Assembly: GCA_964345295.1 (NCBI GenBank)
Contig: CAYFQG010000018.1
Location: 1 to 25,507 of the forward strand
DNA from: JASBZA01 sp964345295
Lineage (GTDB): Bacteria > Bacillota > Clostridia > Saccharofermentanales > Fastidiosipilaceae
Length of the DNA: 25,507 bases
Direction: 5' to 3'
The stretch's first letter is position 1, and each line of letters begins with the position of its first letter. The translations under genes were made by a program, and so were the position numbers. Below the pieces are notes generated by a model. That model was not told where the DNA came from, did no database searches, and saw only the letters and a program-made list of their open reading frames with translations. Shown piece by piece: positions 1-8,463 of the stretch.

Positions 1-1
1 G

Positions 2-1654
2 AATGTTACTAAAGAGACGAATACGATTTTACCGAGTTGGGCAGGAGTATGTACTTCGTTCGCCTTCTTACTGCAATATATTACCGAGGCGGCCACACAG
101 CAACGTACGGACAAAATTCCCTTTATTATTGGTGTTTCCGCCTTGTATTTAATTATGGATCTCTTTTTAGACTTTTCGTCTATTTACACGGGAACTGTCT
201 TAAGAAAGCGTATAGCTCAATTATTACGAGATTCTGTTGTTGTGCGTATTTTGGCCTCTAATATTGAAGAAAAAGATGAAAGAGGGGACGCTTATTATCT
301 TTCACTGCTGAATAATAATATCTCCACTATTGAAACAGAATATATTAATGGGATACTAATGCTGATCGGACAAATCTTTGCTTGGCTATTTGCTCTTATT
401 GCCACAACTTTAATCCAACCGATTATGACTATTATTGTCATCGTCTTATGTGCATTGCCTCTTTTTGTACCCAAGTTGTTAAAAAACAAACTTGAAAGAA
501 GCAACAGAGAGGTCTTGATGGAACAGGCTCAATACTTAGACTTCTTAAATGAGATAATGGAGGGCTTTCAAACCATAAAAGTTTTTGGACGTGAACCTGA
601 GATTAACGACCAGCACCAAGCAAGAAATGCAAAAGTGACGCACATCTTAAAATATGCCTTAAAGTGGAAACGAATCTCCATGTCTTTATCCTACGGGATG
701 GGAAACTTTGTAGTTGTAGGTGCTTGGATTGTAGGAGGTTTATTTGTATTTAAAGGTTCTATTGATGTTCCACAACTTATTGCTTTGACGACACTAATGA
801 ATATGATAGCCGGCCCATTCCAGATTATAAGTGAACGCTATGCCGAAATTGTATCAGCTAAGGCAATATTAGATGATCTATTAAGTTTTATTAATTCTGA
901 AAGCCACGGGTATGAATTCAAGTCGCAAAACTCGAATATAGATACGCTTACATTGGAAGATGTTTCCGTAATAAAACATGATGCTTATATCCTTAAAAAT
1001 GCTTCACTTAACATCAAGCAGGGACAAAAAATTGCGATAATAGGAAGTAGTGGCAGTGGGAAAACGACTCTACTAAAAGTGATTGCGGGAATACAACATG
1101 CGGATGAAGGACTGATTTCTATCAATGGTCAGTGTCTAGAAAACAATGCATGTTTATCTCATAAAGACATCTTGTATATCGCACAAAATACGCTTATCTT
1201 TTCGGCAACTATTGCAGATAATATAGCACTTTTTCGTGATTACCCGGAATTTAGCATTGAAGATGCCATCATGAAGGCTCACTTGAGTACCTGGTATCAA
1301 AGAAATGGAGCTGATTTAGAGACAAAGATAAATAAAAGTAATATTGCTTTATCGGGAGGAGAATTAAGACGTGTGGATTTTGCACGTACTATTTTGGAGC
1401 CCAAACCGGTTATTTTATTTGATGAGCCTACTTCCGGATTGGAAAAGTATCACGCGAGCGATATTATGAATCAACTTCTCAATTTAAAAAATCAAACCAT
1501 CCTGGTCGCTACGCATAATCTTTCAGAAGATAATATCAGTAAATTTGATTATGTTTATGTGATGGAAAATGGGCTTATCGTGGCTCATGACACTTCAAAC
1601 AATATTATTAATAATGCAAAATTCTTAGCGTTACAGATGGGGAAGTCGGATTAA
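2..1654 (+). CDS. ABC exporter, fused membrane and ATPase domains (5' end outside window)
   Basis: This is a half-size ABC exporter in which the membrane domain is followed by the ATPase on one chain. The frame is open from base 2, with no start or ribosome site inside the window, so the gene begins upstream; the ATG at 143 lies inside a membrane segment and is not a credible start. The membrane domain runs to about base 900. The ATPase follows, with Walker A GSSGSGKTT (near 1042-1068), Q-loop IAQNT, signature LSGGELRR, Walker B VILFDEPTSG and the switch histidine in ATHNL. The family exports peptides, lipids or drugs using ATP; the substrate cannot be read from the sequence. The gene is visibly more AT-rich than the genes downstream, which may reflect transfer. 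A partner half-transporter could lie upstream. Confidence 0.9.
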   Translation, partial: NVTKETNTILPSWAGVCTSFAFLLQYITEAATQQRTDKIPFIIGVSALYLIMDLFLDFSSIYTGTVLRKRIAQLLRDSVVVRILASNIEEKDERGDAYYLSLLNNNISTIETEYINGILMLIGQIFAWLFALIATTLIQPIMTIIVIVLCALPLFVPKLLKNKLERSNREVLMEQAQYLDFLNEIMEGFQTIKVFGREPEINDQHQARNAKVTHILKYALKWKRISMSLSYGMGNFVVVGAWIVGGLFVFKGSIDVPQLIALTTLMNMIAGPFQIISERYAEIVSAKAILDDLLSFINSESHGYEFKSQNSNIDTLTLEDVSVIKHDAYILKNASLNIKQGQKIAIIGSSGSGKTTLLKVIAGIQHADEGLISINGQCLENNACLSHKDILYIAQNTLIFSATIADNIALFRDYPEFSIEDAIMKAHLSTWYQRNGADLETKINKSNIALSGGELRRVDFARTILEPKPVILFDEPTSGLEKYHASDIMNQLLNLKNQTILVATHNLSEDNISKFDYVYVMENGLIVAHDTSNNIINNAKFLALQMGKSD

Positions 1655-1673
1655 TAAGGAGGTAGCGAATATT

Positions 1674-2654
1674 ATGAAACATAAAATGTTTTATGAAAAG
1701 ATTTCTTATGTAAATAAACCCGTTTCTAGAATCTTTTATGGAACTGCATCAGAGGTGTTTAAGAGCCGGAAGGATGCAAGTGATCTTTTGGATGCTGTGT
1801 TTGATCTAGGCATAAATACTTTCGATACCGCCAGAGTTTATAAGGGGTCTGAGGCGGCTTTGGGGAAATGGATGGCGAATCGCCAAAACAGAGATAAAGT
1901 GGTAATCCTATCCAAAGGCGGACATCCTGACCCGACGGGTCATAAACGCATCAGTGAAAAACAGATTCGGGAAGATTTTAAAATCTCTAGTGAAGAGCTT
2001 CAGACGGACTATATCGACATTTATATCTTGCACAGGGATGATCCGGAAGTTCCGGTAGGTGAGATTGTTGAGCTCTTCAACGCCATGCATGAAGAAGGCA
2101 AGATTGGAGCCTTTGGCGGATCCAATTGGACTTACCAAAGAATAGAAGAAGCCAACGCTTATGCCGCCTCACATGGCTTAATTCCTTTTACGGTATCGTC
2201 GCCCAACTACGGTTTGGCCGTCCAGGTTCAAGATCTTTGGGGTGGCGGATGTGTCTCCATAAGCGGCCCGGAACACACATTAGACCGGAATTGGTATAGG
2301 GATAATCAGATGGCTATCGTTAGCTATTCGTCGCTTGGCAGAGGACTATTTTCCGGCAAAATGAAAGCGGCTGAAACCGATCATGTAGAGGATTATTTGG
2401 ATTCTTTTGCTATTAAAGGTTACGCATCCCCGGAAAACTTTGAAAGACTGGCCCGCGCTGAAAAGTTAGCCCATGAAAAAGGCCTATCTGTTCCTCAGAT
2501 TGCTTTGGCTTACCTTCATTCAAGCGAAATGAACACCTTCTCCGTTATCCACAGCAAAAGTCCGGAGCGCATGCAATCGAATATAGATGCCTTGTCTGTA
2601 TCTCTAACTGAAAATGAGCGAGATTGGTTGGATTTAGTTAGGTCTTCGCTTTGA
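1674..2654 (+). CDS. Aldo/keto reductase family oxidoreductase
   Basis: This is a soluble NAD(P)H-dependent oxidoreductase of the aldo/keto reductase superfamily, 326 residues, a usual length. The catalytic tetrad is visible as Asp51 and Tyr56 (in FDTARVY), Lys81 (in LSKGG) and His120 (in LHRDD), spaced as the family expects. The (beta/alpha)8 barrel is followed by a C-terminal segment (SVIHSKSPERMQSN) that resembles the cofactor-binding end. The start is supported by AAGGAGG at 1656-1662, 11 bases before the ATG, immediately after the ABC gene, so the two are probably cotranscribed. Its last 21 bases overlap the end of the convergent brnQ gene. The substrate is unknown; the family reduces aldehydes, ketones or sugars. 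Confidence 0.9.
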   Translation: MKHKMFYEKISYVNKPVSRIFYGTASEVFKSRKDASDLLDAVFDLGINTFDTARVYKGSEAALGKWMANRQNRDKVVILSKGGHPDPTGHKRISEKQIREDFKISSEELQTDYIDIYILHRDDPEVPVGEIVELFNAMHEEGKIGAFGGSNWTYQRIEEANAYAASHGLIPFTVSSPNYGLAVQVQDLWGGGCVSISGPEHTLDRNWYRDNQMAIVSYSSLGRGLFSGKMKAAETDHVEDYLDSFAIKGYASPENFERLARAEKLAHEKGLSVPQIALAYLHSSEMNTFSVIHSKSPERMQSNIDALSVSLTENERDWLDLVRSSL

Positions 2655-4004
2655 TTTAGCTTTCTTTAAACTGCTGATAATGGCGGCCAACGCGAAACCC
2701 AAGACAGCCGGAATGAAGAAACCTAAACCCGATTTATAGAATGGAATGGTGCCGTCTGCCCATTGAATTAATTTGGCAATGGGGGACCATGTCCGGGCAA
2801 AGTCCGGCAGGGCTTTCAAAAAATCAAAGATACCCACCATACCGGCCATGAGGCAGGTTAATTGAAAATGCAAATTCGTAATCCTGGCCGTGAAAGCCGT
2901 TTTTAAGAACCTTAGGAAGATAAGCACTATGGCCAAAGGATAAAGGAACATGAGAACCGGGATAGACCATTGAATAATTTGGTCCAGGCCGAAGTTGGCA
3001 ATAAGGAAAGCGACTAGGATAAAAGCGATTTGAAAGCTTTTATAAGCTACGGCCGGGAAGAGTTCATGGAAGGCCTGAGATAGTGAAACAATAAGGCCTA
3101 TAGCGGTCTTAAGGCAGGCCACACCGATAATTAAGGCTAGTAAGATTTGGCCGGCAAAACCGAAATAATGGCGACTTACGTAGGCCATGATGACACCGCC
3201 GTTTTGTCCTTCAGGTGTAAGCGGTCTGGAGCTGGCGCCCAGATAAACGAAAGAACCATAGAGCAGGATAAAGAAGAGAATGGTAAAGAGACTGGCCTTA
3301 AGTGTCGAAACGGCGACTTCGCGGTCTTCGGTCACACCCATTCGGTTAAGTGAGGTCATAATCACGCCGGCAAAGACCAGAGAAGCCAGTGCGTCCATGG
3401 TGTTATAACCGTCCAGCATACCTTGGCTTAAGGCCTGTGTATCATAAGGTGTAATGGGGATATTTTCGGAAGGTCTTGAGGCAGGAGAGATAAATACCGC
3501 AATCACTAAGATGCCGCATAAAATAATGAACAAGGGCGTCATAAAGCGACCGACGACGTCCATGATGCGATTGGATTTCATGGAAAAAATCCACACTAAG
3601 ATAAAGAAGACTAAGGAATAGATAAAAAGAAAAATCCCGCTATGTGCACCGGTATAAGTCCTGATACCGACTTCAAAAGCCACCGTGGCTGTTCTGGGGA
3701 TGGCAAAGAAGGGGCCAATGGTAAGATAAAGAAGAATACTATAAAAATAGGCGAACTTTTTACCGCAAGGCATGACGAAGCCGACGATACTCTTTTCTTT
3801 GCTTAAGGCCGAGCTGACAATGCCCAGGATAGGAAGTCCCACGGCGGTCAGGATAAAACCGATGGTTGCCGGGAAGAAGCGTGCTCCGGCATCCTGGCCC
3901 ATTTTAACCGGAAAGATAACATTGCCGGCGCCAAAAAAGAGACCGAAAAGCAGGGTCCCCAGACCTAATAATTGCTTCCAAGATAATTTGCTTTGCTTAT
4001 CCAT
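2634..4004 (-). CDS. brnQ: Branched-chain amino acid carrier, BrnQ/LIVCS family
   Basis: This is an integral membrane carrier for leucine, isoleucine and valine, driven by Na+ or H+ in characterised members. It has 456 residues, a usual length, with about twelve hydrophobic segments. The N-terminal stretch LGLGTLLFGLFFGAGNVIFP is the family hallmark, followed by MGQDAG. The chain ends in a short basic tail (KKAKSKRRPN). The ATG is preceded by AAGGAAG on the minus strand. It is divergent from the ywlG-like gene, and the spacer between them contains a short inverted repeat. No T-box or other known leader is visible. It converges on the aldo/keto reductase with a 21-bp overlap of coding ends. 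Confidence 0.93.
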   Translation of the reverse strand: MDKQSKLSWKQLLGLGTLLFGLFFGAGNVIFPVKMGQDAGARFFPATIGFILTAVGLPILGIVSSALSKEKSIVGFVMPCGKKFAYFYSILLYLTIGPFFAIPRTATVAFEVGIRTYTGAHSGIFLFIYSLVFFILVWIFSMKSNRIMDVVGRFMTPLFIILCGILVIAVFISPASRPSENIPITPYDTQALSQGMLDGYNTMDALASLVFAGVIMTSLNRMGVTEDREVAVSTLKASLFTILFFILLYGSFVYLGASSRPLTPEGQNGGVIMAYVSRHYFGFAGQILLALIIGVACLKTAIGLIVSLSQAFHELFPAVAYKSFQIAFILVAFLIANFGLDQIIQWSIPVLMFLYPLAIVLIFLRFLKTAFTARITNLHFQLTCLMAGMVGIFDFLKALPDFARTWSPIAKLIQWADGTIPFYKSGLGFFIPAVLGFALAAIISSLKKAKSKRRPN

Positions 4005-4064
4005 ATAAGTCTTCCTTAAAAAAATATTTACAATTGATTATGCAGTAAAATTCTTTATATGACC

Positions 4065-4079
4065 AGACTTATTTAGTCT
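4065..4079. promoter_or_regulatory. Short inverted repeat between divergent brnQ and ywlG-like genes
   Basis: A perfect 5-bp inverted repeat, AGACT-TATTT-AGTCT, sits midway between the two divergent starts. It lies just upstream of the likely ywlG promoter (TATAAT at 4096-4101), so it could be an operator. It is short and may be chance. Confidence 0.3.
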
Positions 4080-4101
4080 ATATGCGTTCCGAGGCTATAA
4101 T
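4073..4101 (+). promoter_or_regulatory. Probable promoter of the ywlG-like gene
   Basis: A consensus -10 TATAAT lies at 4096-4101. A weak -35 (TTAGTC, 4073-4078) sits 17 bp upstream and overlaps the inverted repeat described above. The start codon is 38 bp downstream of the -10. Confidence 0.4.
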
Positions 4102-4138
4102 ACTAAGTAATATAGATAAATATAAGGAAGTGAACACA

Positions 4139-4720
4139 ATGGAAAATAGAGCAAATAAAGTTGAAGAAATTACTAATTTAGAACAAATAAAGCAAGAAAC
4201 CGCCCAGGCCATAGATGAACTATTGGATATGGCCCATTTAAAAGCCGGCGACCTCTTTGTTGTAGGCGGATCGTCCAGTGAGGTTCGAGGCGGAGAAATC
4301 GGTCACGCGTCCTCGGCCGAAATAGGTCAGGTCATTATTGAAGTTCTCTATCAAAAGCTTAAAGAAAGAAATCTTGTCCTGGCTGTCCAGTGCTGTGAAC
4401 ATCTCAATAGAGCCCTGGTCGTTCCGGAAGCCTATGCTGAAGAAAAAGATCTCACCCAAGTTAATGCCATACCCCAGCCCCATGCCGGCGGATCTTTTGC
4501 CGTAGCCTATTGGAATCTATTAGAAAAACCGACCCTGGCTGAGTCTGTCAAAGCCAAGGCCGGTCTCGATATCGGTGATTCTTTTATCGGCATGCATCTA
4601 GTGCCTGTTGTGGTTCCGGTTCGTCTTAAAATCCGTTCTATAGGCTGTGCTCACGTTACAGCGGCCCGGTGTCGGATGAAGAAAATCGGAGGGGAGAGGA
4701 CTGTTTATCGCGAGGACTAG
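4139..4720 (+). CDS. ywlG: TIGR01440/DUF436 family protein, YwlG-like
   Basis: This is a soluble 193-residue protein of the TIGR01440 (DUF436, B. subtilis YwlG) family, whose biochemical role is not established to my knowledge. Family-like stretches are GDLFVVGGSSSEVRG near the N-terminus, LAVQCCEHLNRALVV in the middle and FIGMHLVPVVVPVR near the C-terminus. The ATG at 4139 is preferred to the in-frame ATG at 4082 because AAGGAAG lies at 4124-4130, 8 bases before it, and the earlier ATG lies within the promoter region. Length fits the family (about 180 residues). It stands alone with its own promoter and ends 11 bp from the convergent end of the next gene. Confidence 0.85.
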   Translation: MENRANKVEEITNLEQIKQETAQAIDELLDMAHLKAGDLFVVGGSSSEVRGGEIGHASSAEIGQVIIEVLYQKLKERNLVLAVQCCEHLNRALVVPEAYAEEKDLTQVNAIPQPHAGGSFAVAYWNLLEKPTLAESVKAKAGLDIGDSFIGMHLVPVVVPVRLKIRSIGCAHVTAARCRMKKIGGERTVYRED

Positions 4721-4731
4721 ACCTCCCATCC

Positions 4732-6450
4732 TTAGTTATTGAACTCTATTTTAAGAACATTGTTATAGTCTTCACCTTCTTGGGCGATGACCTTAATCTT
4801 TTGGCCGGGCTCTAGGAAGGCGATTACAGGTCCCAGAGTCTCCGGATCTGCGCGGTAGACTTTGGGGTCTTCCTTGACTTGGAAATAGAAAACCGTATTG
4901 CCGTCCTCGACCATACCTGCGGTATGGGTGAGGGTAAGCTCTGTGAACTCGCCTTCAATTTCATCCGGCCCGTCTTTATTGGGGTTGGTCTCATAATATT
5001 TGGCCATCACTTGCGGCACTGTATCGCCTACCACAACGTTGGTGAACTGCTCGGCATCGACCAGAGCGAACATTTTGGCCGTGAGAGATTGGTCCTTAAG
5101 AGACATGAAATAGACCGGTCTGCCTTGTATATTAAGGATAACAGGGAAAGTCGGATCGTAACGTTTTTCCTGGACCTTACCTCTGGCCGAACTCATGGCC
5201 GCATATTCGGTTGCCGACGGTTGAGGATAGAAGGTGGCTTCCTTGGTCCTTAGGTTGACATAGTAGAAGCCCAGATTGGATGTGTCGGACCTAACAGATG
5301 TTACACCGGTAATTAGGTGAAGGTCGGTACCGATTGAGATGTAATTGTAGCCTTCGGTTGTAGACGTGACATTTCTTTGGCCAAAGATAGAATTCCAGAA
5401 ACCATTCACAAAACGGCCGTGCCAGTTGAGCTGGTCAAGGATGTTCTCGGCAGGATAGGCCCGGTCTACCCATTCCGGTATATCGGCCTTATCATAATAA
5501 GTAGACTCACCGGTATGGGCGTCTGTTAAGTAAATACCTTGCGTATCGGGGGCAGAGAAAAGCGCGATTCTCTTGGTCAACTTGGGCGTGACGTACCAAG
5601 CCTTACCGTTGTCATCAATCTCGAAATTCGTTTCGCCGAAAAGGGCAAAGGGGTATTGGAAACGTAAATGCCGGTCGAAATCTCGCATGAGATAATCACT
5701 GTTAGAGTACATGATGGCTTCATCTAGCTTAACAAGGTCACCTTCTTGTGTGTTCATATCAACGCTGACATAGTATTGGATTCCATCTCGGAAGTTCCAC
5801 AGATATTTGAAAAAGTCGTTATAAAATAAGGGCGATACTCTGTAAGGTTTACCCGCTATATTTATCTGAGAATAGTAAGCAGCAATATCAAATTGCGAAA
5901 CTAATTCGCCTACTGCACCCATTTCTTTTTCGCCAATAACCGCTGCAGCCTCTCTGTCAACGACCGGGACCTGGCTTATATGTATCTGATCAATCTCTTC
6001 ATCGAAGACTCCTTCACGTACTTCAATCAAATTCTTATATTGAGAAGCCATGAAGATGGGGGAGGCGATAAAACGCATAATGGCAGGGAAGAGAATGCAG
6101 ACCGCGATGATACCCAGAGAGACGAGAAAACTCTTAGCCGTTTTAGGTTTACGGCCAAAGAGGGCCATGAGGAACCAAAACAGCACAATGCCGATGATAA
6201 TGGTAAAGTACAGTTCCATTCCCATGGGGCTCAAGGAGGGAAGGGCAAAGAAGAAATAAACAAACATGATAACCAGTGTTATGAGAAGAATAAACCACCA
6301 GGGCTTTCTTCTCGATTTGCCCTTCTTGTTGACTCTGTTGGGCTGGCCCATAGTGAAAATACGGTCAAAGAAGTCCTTAAAATTCGTAAATCTTATCGGT
6401 TTACCGGTATGGGGGTTAAAATCAAAAGGATTTTGTGTGTTGTAGTCCAT
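4732..6450 (-). CDS. Unrecognised membrane protein with large extracytoplasmic domain
   Basis: I do not recognise a family with certainty. The 572-residue protein has a short soluble N-terminus with Gly, Pro and aromatic residues (HTGKPIRF), then a strongly basic patch (KKGKSRRK) ahead of a first membrane segment at about residues 51-71. Two more segments follow at about 80-99 and 108-130. About 440 residues follow with no further long hydrophobic stretch, predicted to lie outside the membrane; they are rich in aromatic residues and beta-like repeats (for example YISIGTDLHLITGVTSV and FYYVNLRTKEATFYP). The basic patch before the first segment fits a cytoplasmic N-terminus. AAGGA precedes the ATG. 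The gene appears monocistronic. A cell-envelope role is likely, but nothing specific can be assigned. Confidence 0.8.
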   Translation of the reverse strand: MDYNTQNPFDFNPHTGKPIRFTNFKDFFDRIFTMGQPNRVNKKGKSRRKPWWFILLITLVIMFVYFFFALPSLSPMGMELYFTIIIGIVLFWFLMALFGRKPKTAKSFLVSLGIIAVCILFPAIMRFIASPIFMASQYKNLIEVREGVFDEEIDQIHISQVPVVDREAAAVIGEKEMGAVGELVSQFDIAAYYSQINIAGKPYRVSPLFYNDFFKYLWNFRDGIQYYVSVDMNTQEGDLVKLDEAIMYSNSDYLMRDFDRHLRFQYPFALFGETNFEIDDNGKAWYVTPKLTKRIALFSAPDTQGIYLTDAHTGESTYYDKADIPEWVDRAYPAENILDQLNWHGRFVNGFWNSIFGQRNVTSTTEGYNYISIGTDLHLITGVTSVRSDTSNLGFYYVNLRTKEATFYPQPSATEYAAMSSARGKVQEKRYDPTFPVILNIQGRPVYFMSLKDQSLTAKMFALVDAEQFTNVVVGDTVPQVMAKYYETNPNKDGPDEIEGEFTELTLTHTAGMVEDGNTVFYFQVKEDPKVYRADPETLGPVIAFLEPGQKIKVIAQEGEDYNNVLKIEFNN

Positions 6451-6595
6451 AGTTTCCTTCTTTCTAAGCCCTTGCCGGCAGATGTACTCTAAGTGAAGTC
6501 AGTCTTCAGGCAGGACTAGTAGTAGAATAGCATATGTATTCTCTAACATAAAGTTGGACATATTCACTAAATCTTGAATTCAATCTTAGAATGCC

Positions 6596-6624
6596 TTGAC
6601 AGTTGGAGAGGGGCTTGCTAATAT
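6596..6624 (+). promoter_or_regulatory. Strong promoter of the tRNA-Leu/tRNA-fMet unit
   Basis: A consensus -35 TTGACA (6596-6601) is separated by exactly 17 bp from -10 TAATAT (6619-6624), and TGC just before the -10 makes an extended -10. Transcription would start about 20 bases upstream of tRNA-Leu. Confidence 0.85.
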
Positions 6625-6653
6625 AGCTCGTGCACTAATTACAGGATGTAATT

Positions 6654-6740
6654 GCTCGCGTGGCGGAATAGGCAGACGCAGTGGATTTAAAATCCACCAG
6701 AGTAAAATCTGTGCCGGTTCAAGTCCGGCCGTGAGCACCA
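6654..6740 (+). tRNA. tRNA-Leu(UAA)
   Basis: This 87-base gene folds as a class II tRNA. The acceptor arm GCTCGCG pairs with CGTGAGC (one G-U). The anticodon stem GTGGA/TCCAC encloses a TTTAAAA loop with anticodon TAA, followed by a long variable arm and a GGTTCAAGTCC T arm. Discriminator A and CCA (6738-6740) are encoded. It is the first gene of a two-tRNA transcript. Confidence 0.97.
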
Positions 6741-6749
6741 TATAAATAC

Positions 6750-6826
6750 CGCGGAGTAGAGCAGCTGGTAGCTTGTCGGGCTCATAACCCGGAGGTCGCG
6801 AGGTTCGAATCCCGCCTCCGCAACCA
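6750..6826 (+). tRNA. Initiator tRNA-fMet(CAU)
   Basis: This 77-base tRNA has anticodon CAT in the loop CTCATAA. It carries the two bacterial initiator marks: the acceptor arm CGCGGAG/CTCCGCA leaves an unpaired C1-A72 end, and the anticodon stem has three consecutive G-C pairs (GGG/CCC) next to the loop. CCA is encoded. It lies 9 bases after tRNA-Leu, is in the same transcript and is followed by a strong terminator. An elongator tRNA-Met would have a paired first position. Confidence 0.95.
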
Positions 6827-6830
6827 AATG

Positions 6831-6867
6831 AAAGCAGCTATTGATTAAGTTCAATAGCTGCTTTTTT
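6831..6867 (+). terminator. Intrinsic terminator of the tRNA unit
   Basis: A perfect 14-bp stem (6831-6844 with 6851-6864) has a 6-base loop and runs into six T residues (6862-6867). It follows the tRNA-fMet CCA end by four bases. Confidence 0.95.
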
Positions 6868-6925
6868 AATAGGAATCTTTATGGAAATTATATAACGACG
6901 TGCTTCCGGTTTATGAGATTTTTAA

Positions 6926-8260
6926 TTAGAGACTCAGAAGCATGGAAGCGACTTCAAAATAGATTAGTAAAACCATGGTATCAACGACCGTTGTAATCAG
7001 GGGACCGGCCATGACAGTTGGGTCGATATTTAAGCGGTCGCCTAATAGAGGCATGAGGCCGCCGATGACTTTGGACAGGATAACCGTCAGAAGAAGCGTT
7101 ATACCGACTGTTAAGTTAATCGCGATATCTCTAGTGTCCAATAAAATCATACGAACAGTGTTGACCAGAACCAGTGCCGTACCGGTAATAAGACCAACCT
7201 TAGCTTCTTTTAGGATTACCTTAAAGGTATCTTTAAAACCGACTTCTCTTGCATAGAGGGCTCTTATAATAGTAGTAGATGCCTGCGTACCGGCATTACC
7301 GCCGGAGTCCATCAGCATGGGGATATAGGCTGTGAGCACAACCGTTGCGGACAGTAAGCTTTCGTAGTGGTGGATAATAAAGCCCGTAAAGGTTGCCGTA
7401 ATCAAACATATAATGAGCCAAATGGTTCGATCTTTGGCCATGCGTAAGCTGGATTTTTCTAAGTAGGGCATAACTTCGGTATCCGATTCTTGAATACCGT
7501 GAATGTTAGCCAAGTCCTCTTCGTACTCTTCGTGCAAAATGTCGATAGCCCACTCAGCGGGGATGAAACCTATTAGGCGGCCTTCGGAATCCGTTACCGG
7601 AATCTCAGCTATATCGTATCTTTGAGCCAGTTTGGCAGCTACTTCCTGGTCATCGGTGGCCTTGACACTGGCTGTAATGGAATTAAGAAATGTACTGATG
7701 GTCTTATCTTGGTTACGGAGCAAGTCGGCTAAATAAACGAAACCAATCAGGACCAAAGATGCGTTGGTGACCCAAATCTGTTCCAAACGATTAGCATCCA
7801 AATCGGAGTGGATAATTTTATTAAGTGCCGCCTTGGGATCTGTGTCTATCTTAATGGATATAAAGTTGATAGACATGATGGACCCGACACTTTCTTCGGG
7901 ATAGCCCAGGAGTCTGTTGATGACCGGACGGCGTTCTTCATCAACGAAATAGGTCATAATCTTTCGGACGATGTTGGCCGGCAATTCTTGTAGGGAGTCC
8001 ACTAATTCGTCTTCATCCAATTCTTGGATAAGCGTCGTGATATTTTCATCGGGGAGTGACTCAATTATCTCCAGTTTCTTATCTTTGGGAAGAAGAGCAA
8101 AGGTATCTGCCAGAAGATCCTTTTTCAATAGTTTCATCCAAATAGCGGTATCGGTCTTGGAAAGATCTTGGAAGTCCTCGGCCAAATCGACAGGGTCCAT
8201 CTTGTTGATACGACTCTGCAATTCCTTGAGTTCGTCGGTATTGTACTTTTTATGCTCCAT
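6926..8260 (-). CDS. mgtE: MgtE-type magnesium transporter
   Basis: This is a 444-residue magnesium channel/transporter of the MgtE family, which forms membrane dimers gated by cytoplasmic Mg2+. The order is as in the family: an N-terminal helical domain (about 1-125, with repeated acidic LQELP-type helices), a pair of CBS domains (about 130-255, including VGSIMSINFISI and IPVTDSEGRLIGFI), a plug helix, then five membrane segments from about 280 with the pore-region signature MLMDSGGNAGTQAST. Length is normal (about 450). AAGGAG (8269-8274) lies 8 bases before the ATG. The gene has its own promoter and a long leader with a terminator-like hairpin just upstream of the ribosome site, suggesting control by premature termination. 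Confidence 0.96.
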   Translation of the reverse strand: MEHKKYNTDELKELQSRINKMDPVDLAEDFQDLSKTDTAIWMKLLKKDLLADTFALLPKDKKLEIIESLPDENITTLIQELDEDELVDSLQELPANIVRKIMTYFVDEERRPVINRLLGYPEESVGSIMSINFISIKIDTDPKAALNKIIHSDLDANRLEQIWVTNASLVLIGFVYLADLLRNQDKTISTFLNSITASVKATDDQEVAAKLAQRYDIAEIPVTDSEGRLIGFIPAEWAIDILHEEYEEDLANIHGIQESDTEVMPYLEKSSLRMAKDRTIWLIICLITATFTGFIIHHYESLLSATVVLTAYIPMLMDSGGNAGTQASTTIIRALYAREVGFKDTFKVILKEAKVGLITGTALVLVNTVRMILLDTRDIAINLTVGITLLLTVILSKVIGGLMPLLGDRLNIDPTVMAGPLITTVVDTMVLLIYFEVASMLLSL

Positions 8261-8281
8261 TTCACATACTCCTTATATATT

Positions 8282-8312
8282 AAAAAAGCCGCTTCGAATA
8301 AGTCTCTGCGGC
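8282..8312 (-). terminator. Terminator-like hairpin in the mgtE leader
   Basis: On the minus strand GCCGC (8312-8308) pairs with GCGGC (8292-8288) and is followed directly by six T residues (8287-8282). It ends only about 7 bases before the mgtE ribosome site. Because it lies between promoter and gene it would act as an attenuator. The stem is short but all G-C. Confidence 0.6.
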
Positions 8313-8457
8313 AAAAGTATATGAAACATTGCGGTTAGCTTTAGAAAATAAGCATTAAATCCGCAAGCTACATGTTTGTTGCCGAAGGACTCTGCGTTAA
8401 GCAACAACTTCGATAGGGGTCTGAATTATCCATATAACGCACCTTTTGTCTATTAAT
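8313..8457 (-). promoter_or_regulatory. Structured mgtE leader RNA, possible unassigned riboswitch
   Basis: This is most of the region between mgtE and its promoter. On the minus strand it contains a possible H-type pseudoknot: TGCGTTA (8441-8435) with TAACGCA (8399-8393), interleaved with TTGTTGC (8407-8401) pairing GCAACAA (8382-8376). Next is a hairpin, TTGCGG (8366-8361) with CCGCAA (8334-8329), extended inside by GCTT/AAGC. The same TGCGG could instead pair with CCGCA in the terminator arm (8311-8307), a terminator/antiterminator arrangement. I looked for the M-box core usual for mgtE (GGTGAGGCTCC and GCTGCTGCCC) and did not find it. The fold is read by eye, not computed. Confidence 0.5.
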
Positions 8458-8463
8458 AAAAAA

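Noticed and set aside
143..1654. ABC gene starting at ATG 143
   Set aside because: The same frame is open to the window edge and the ATG falls inside a membrane segment without a ribosome site.
4005..4138. T-box or amino acid leader upstream of brnQ
   Set aside because: The spacer is only about 134 bp between divergent genes, with no T-box sequence (AGGGTGG-type) and no terminator pair.
5980..6492. 170-residue plus-strand open frame opposite the large membrane protein
   Set aside because: It is antisense to a better frame with a ribosome site and membrane segments, is made of low-complexity charged residues, and has no recognisable motif.
6750..6826. Elongator tRNA-Met
   Set aside because: The unpaired C1-A72 end and the three G-C pairs next to the anticodon loop are initiator features.
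7971..8324. Ser-rich plus-strand frame opposite the start of mgtE
   Set aside because: It is a shadow of the mgtE N-terminal coding region and leader, with no ribosome site or family resemblance.
8288..8457. M-box (ykoK) magnesium riboswitch before mgtE
   Set aside because: The conserved core words expected for the class (GGTGAGGCTCC, GCTGCTGCCC, CGCCAATGGG) are not seen, so I describe a leader of unknown class rather than call an M-box.
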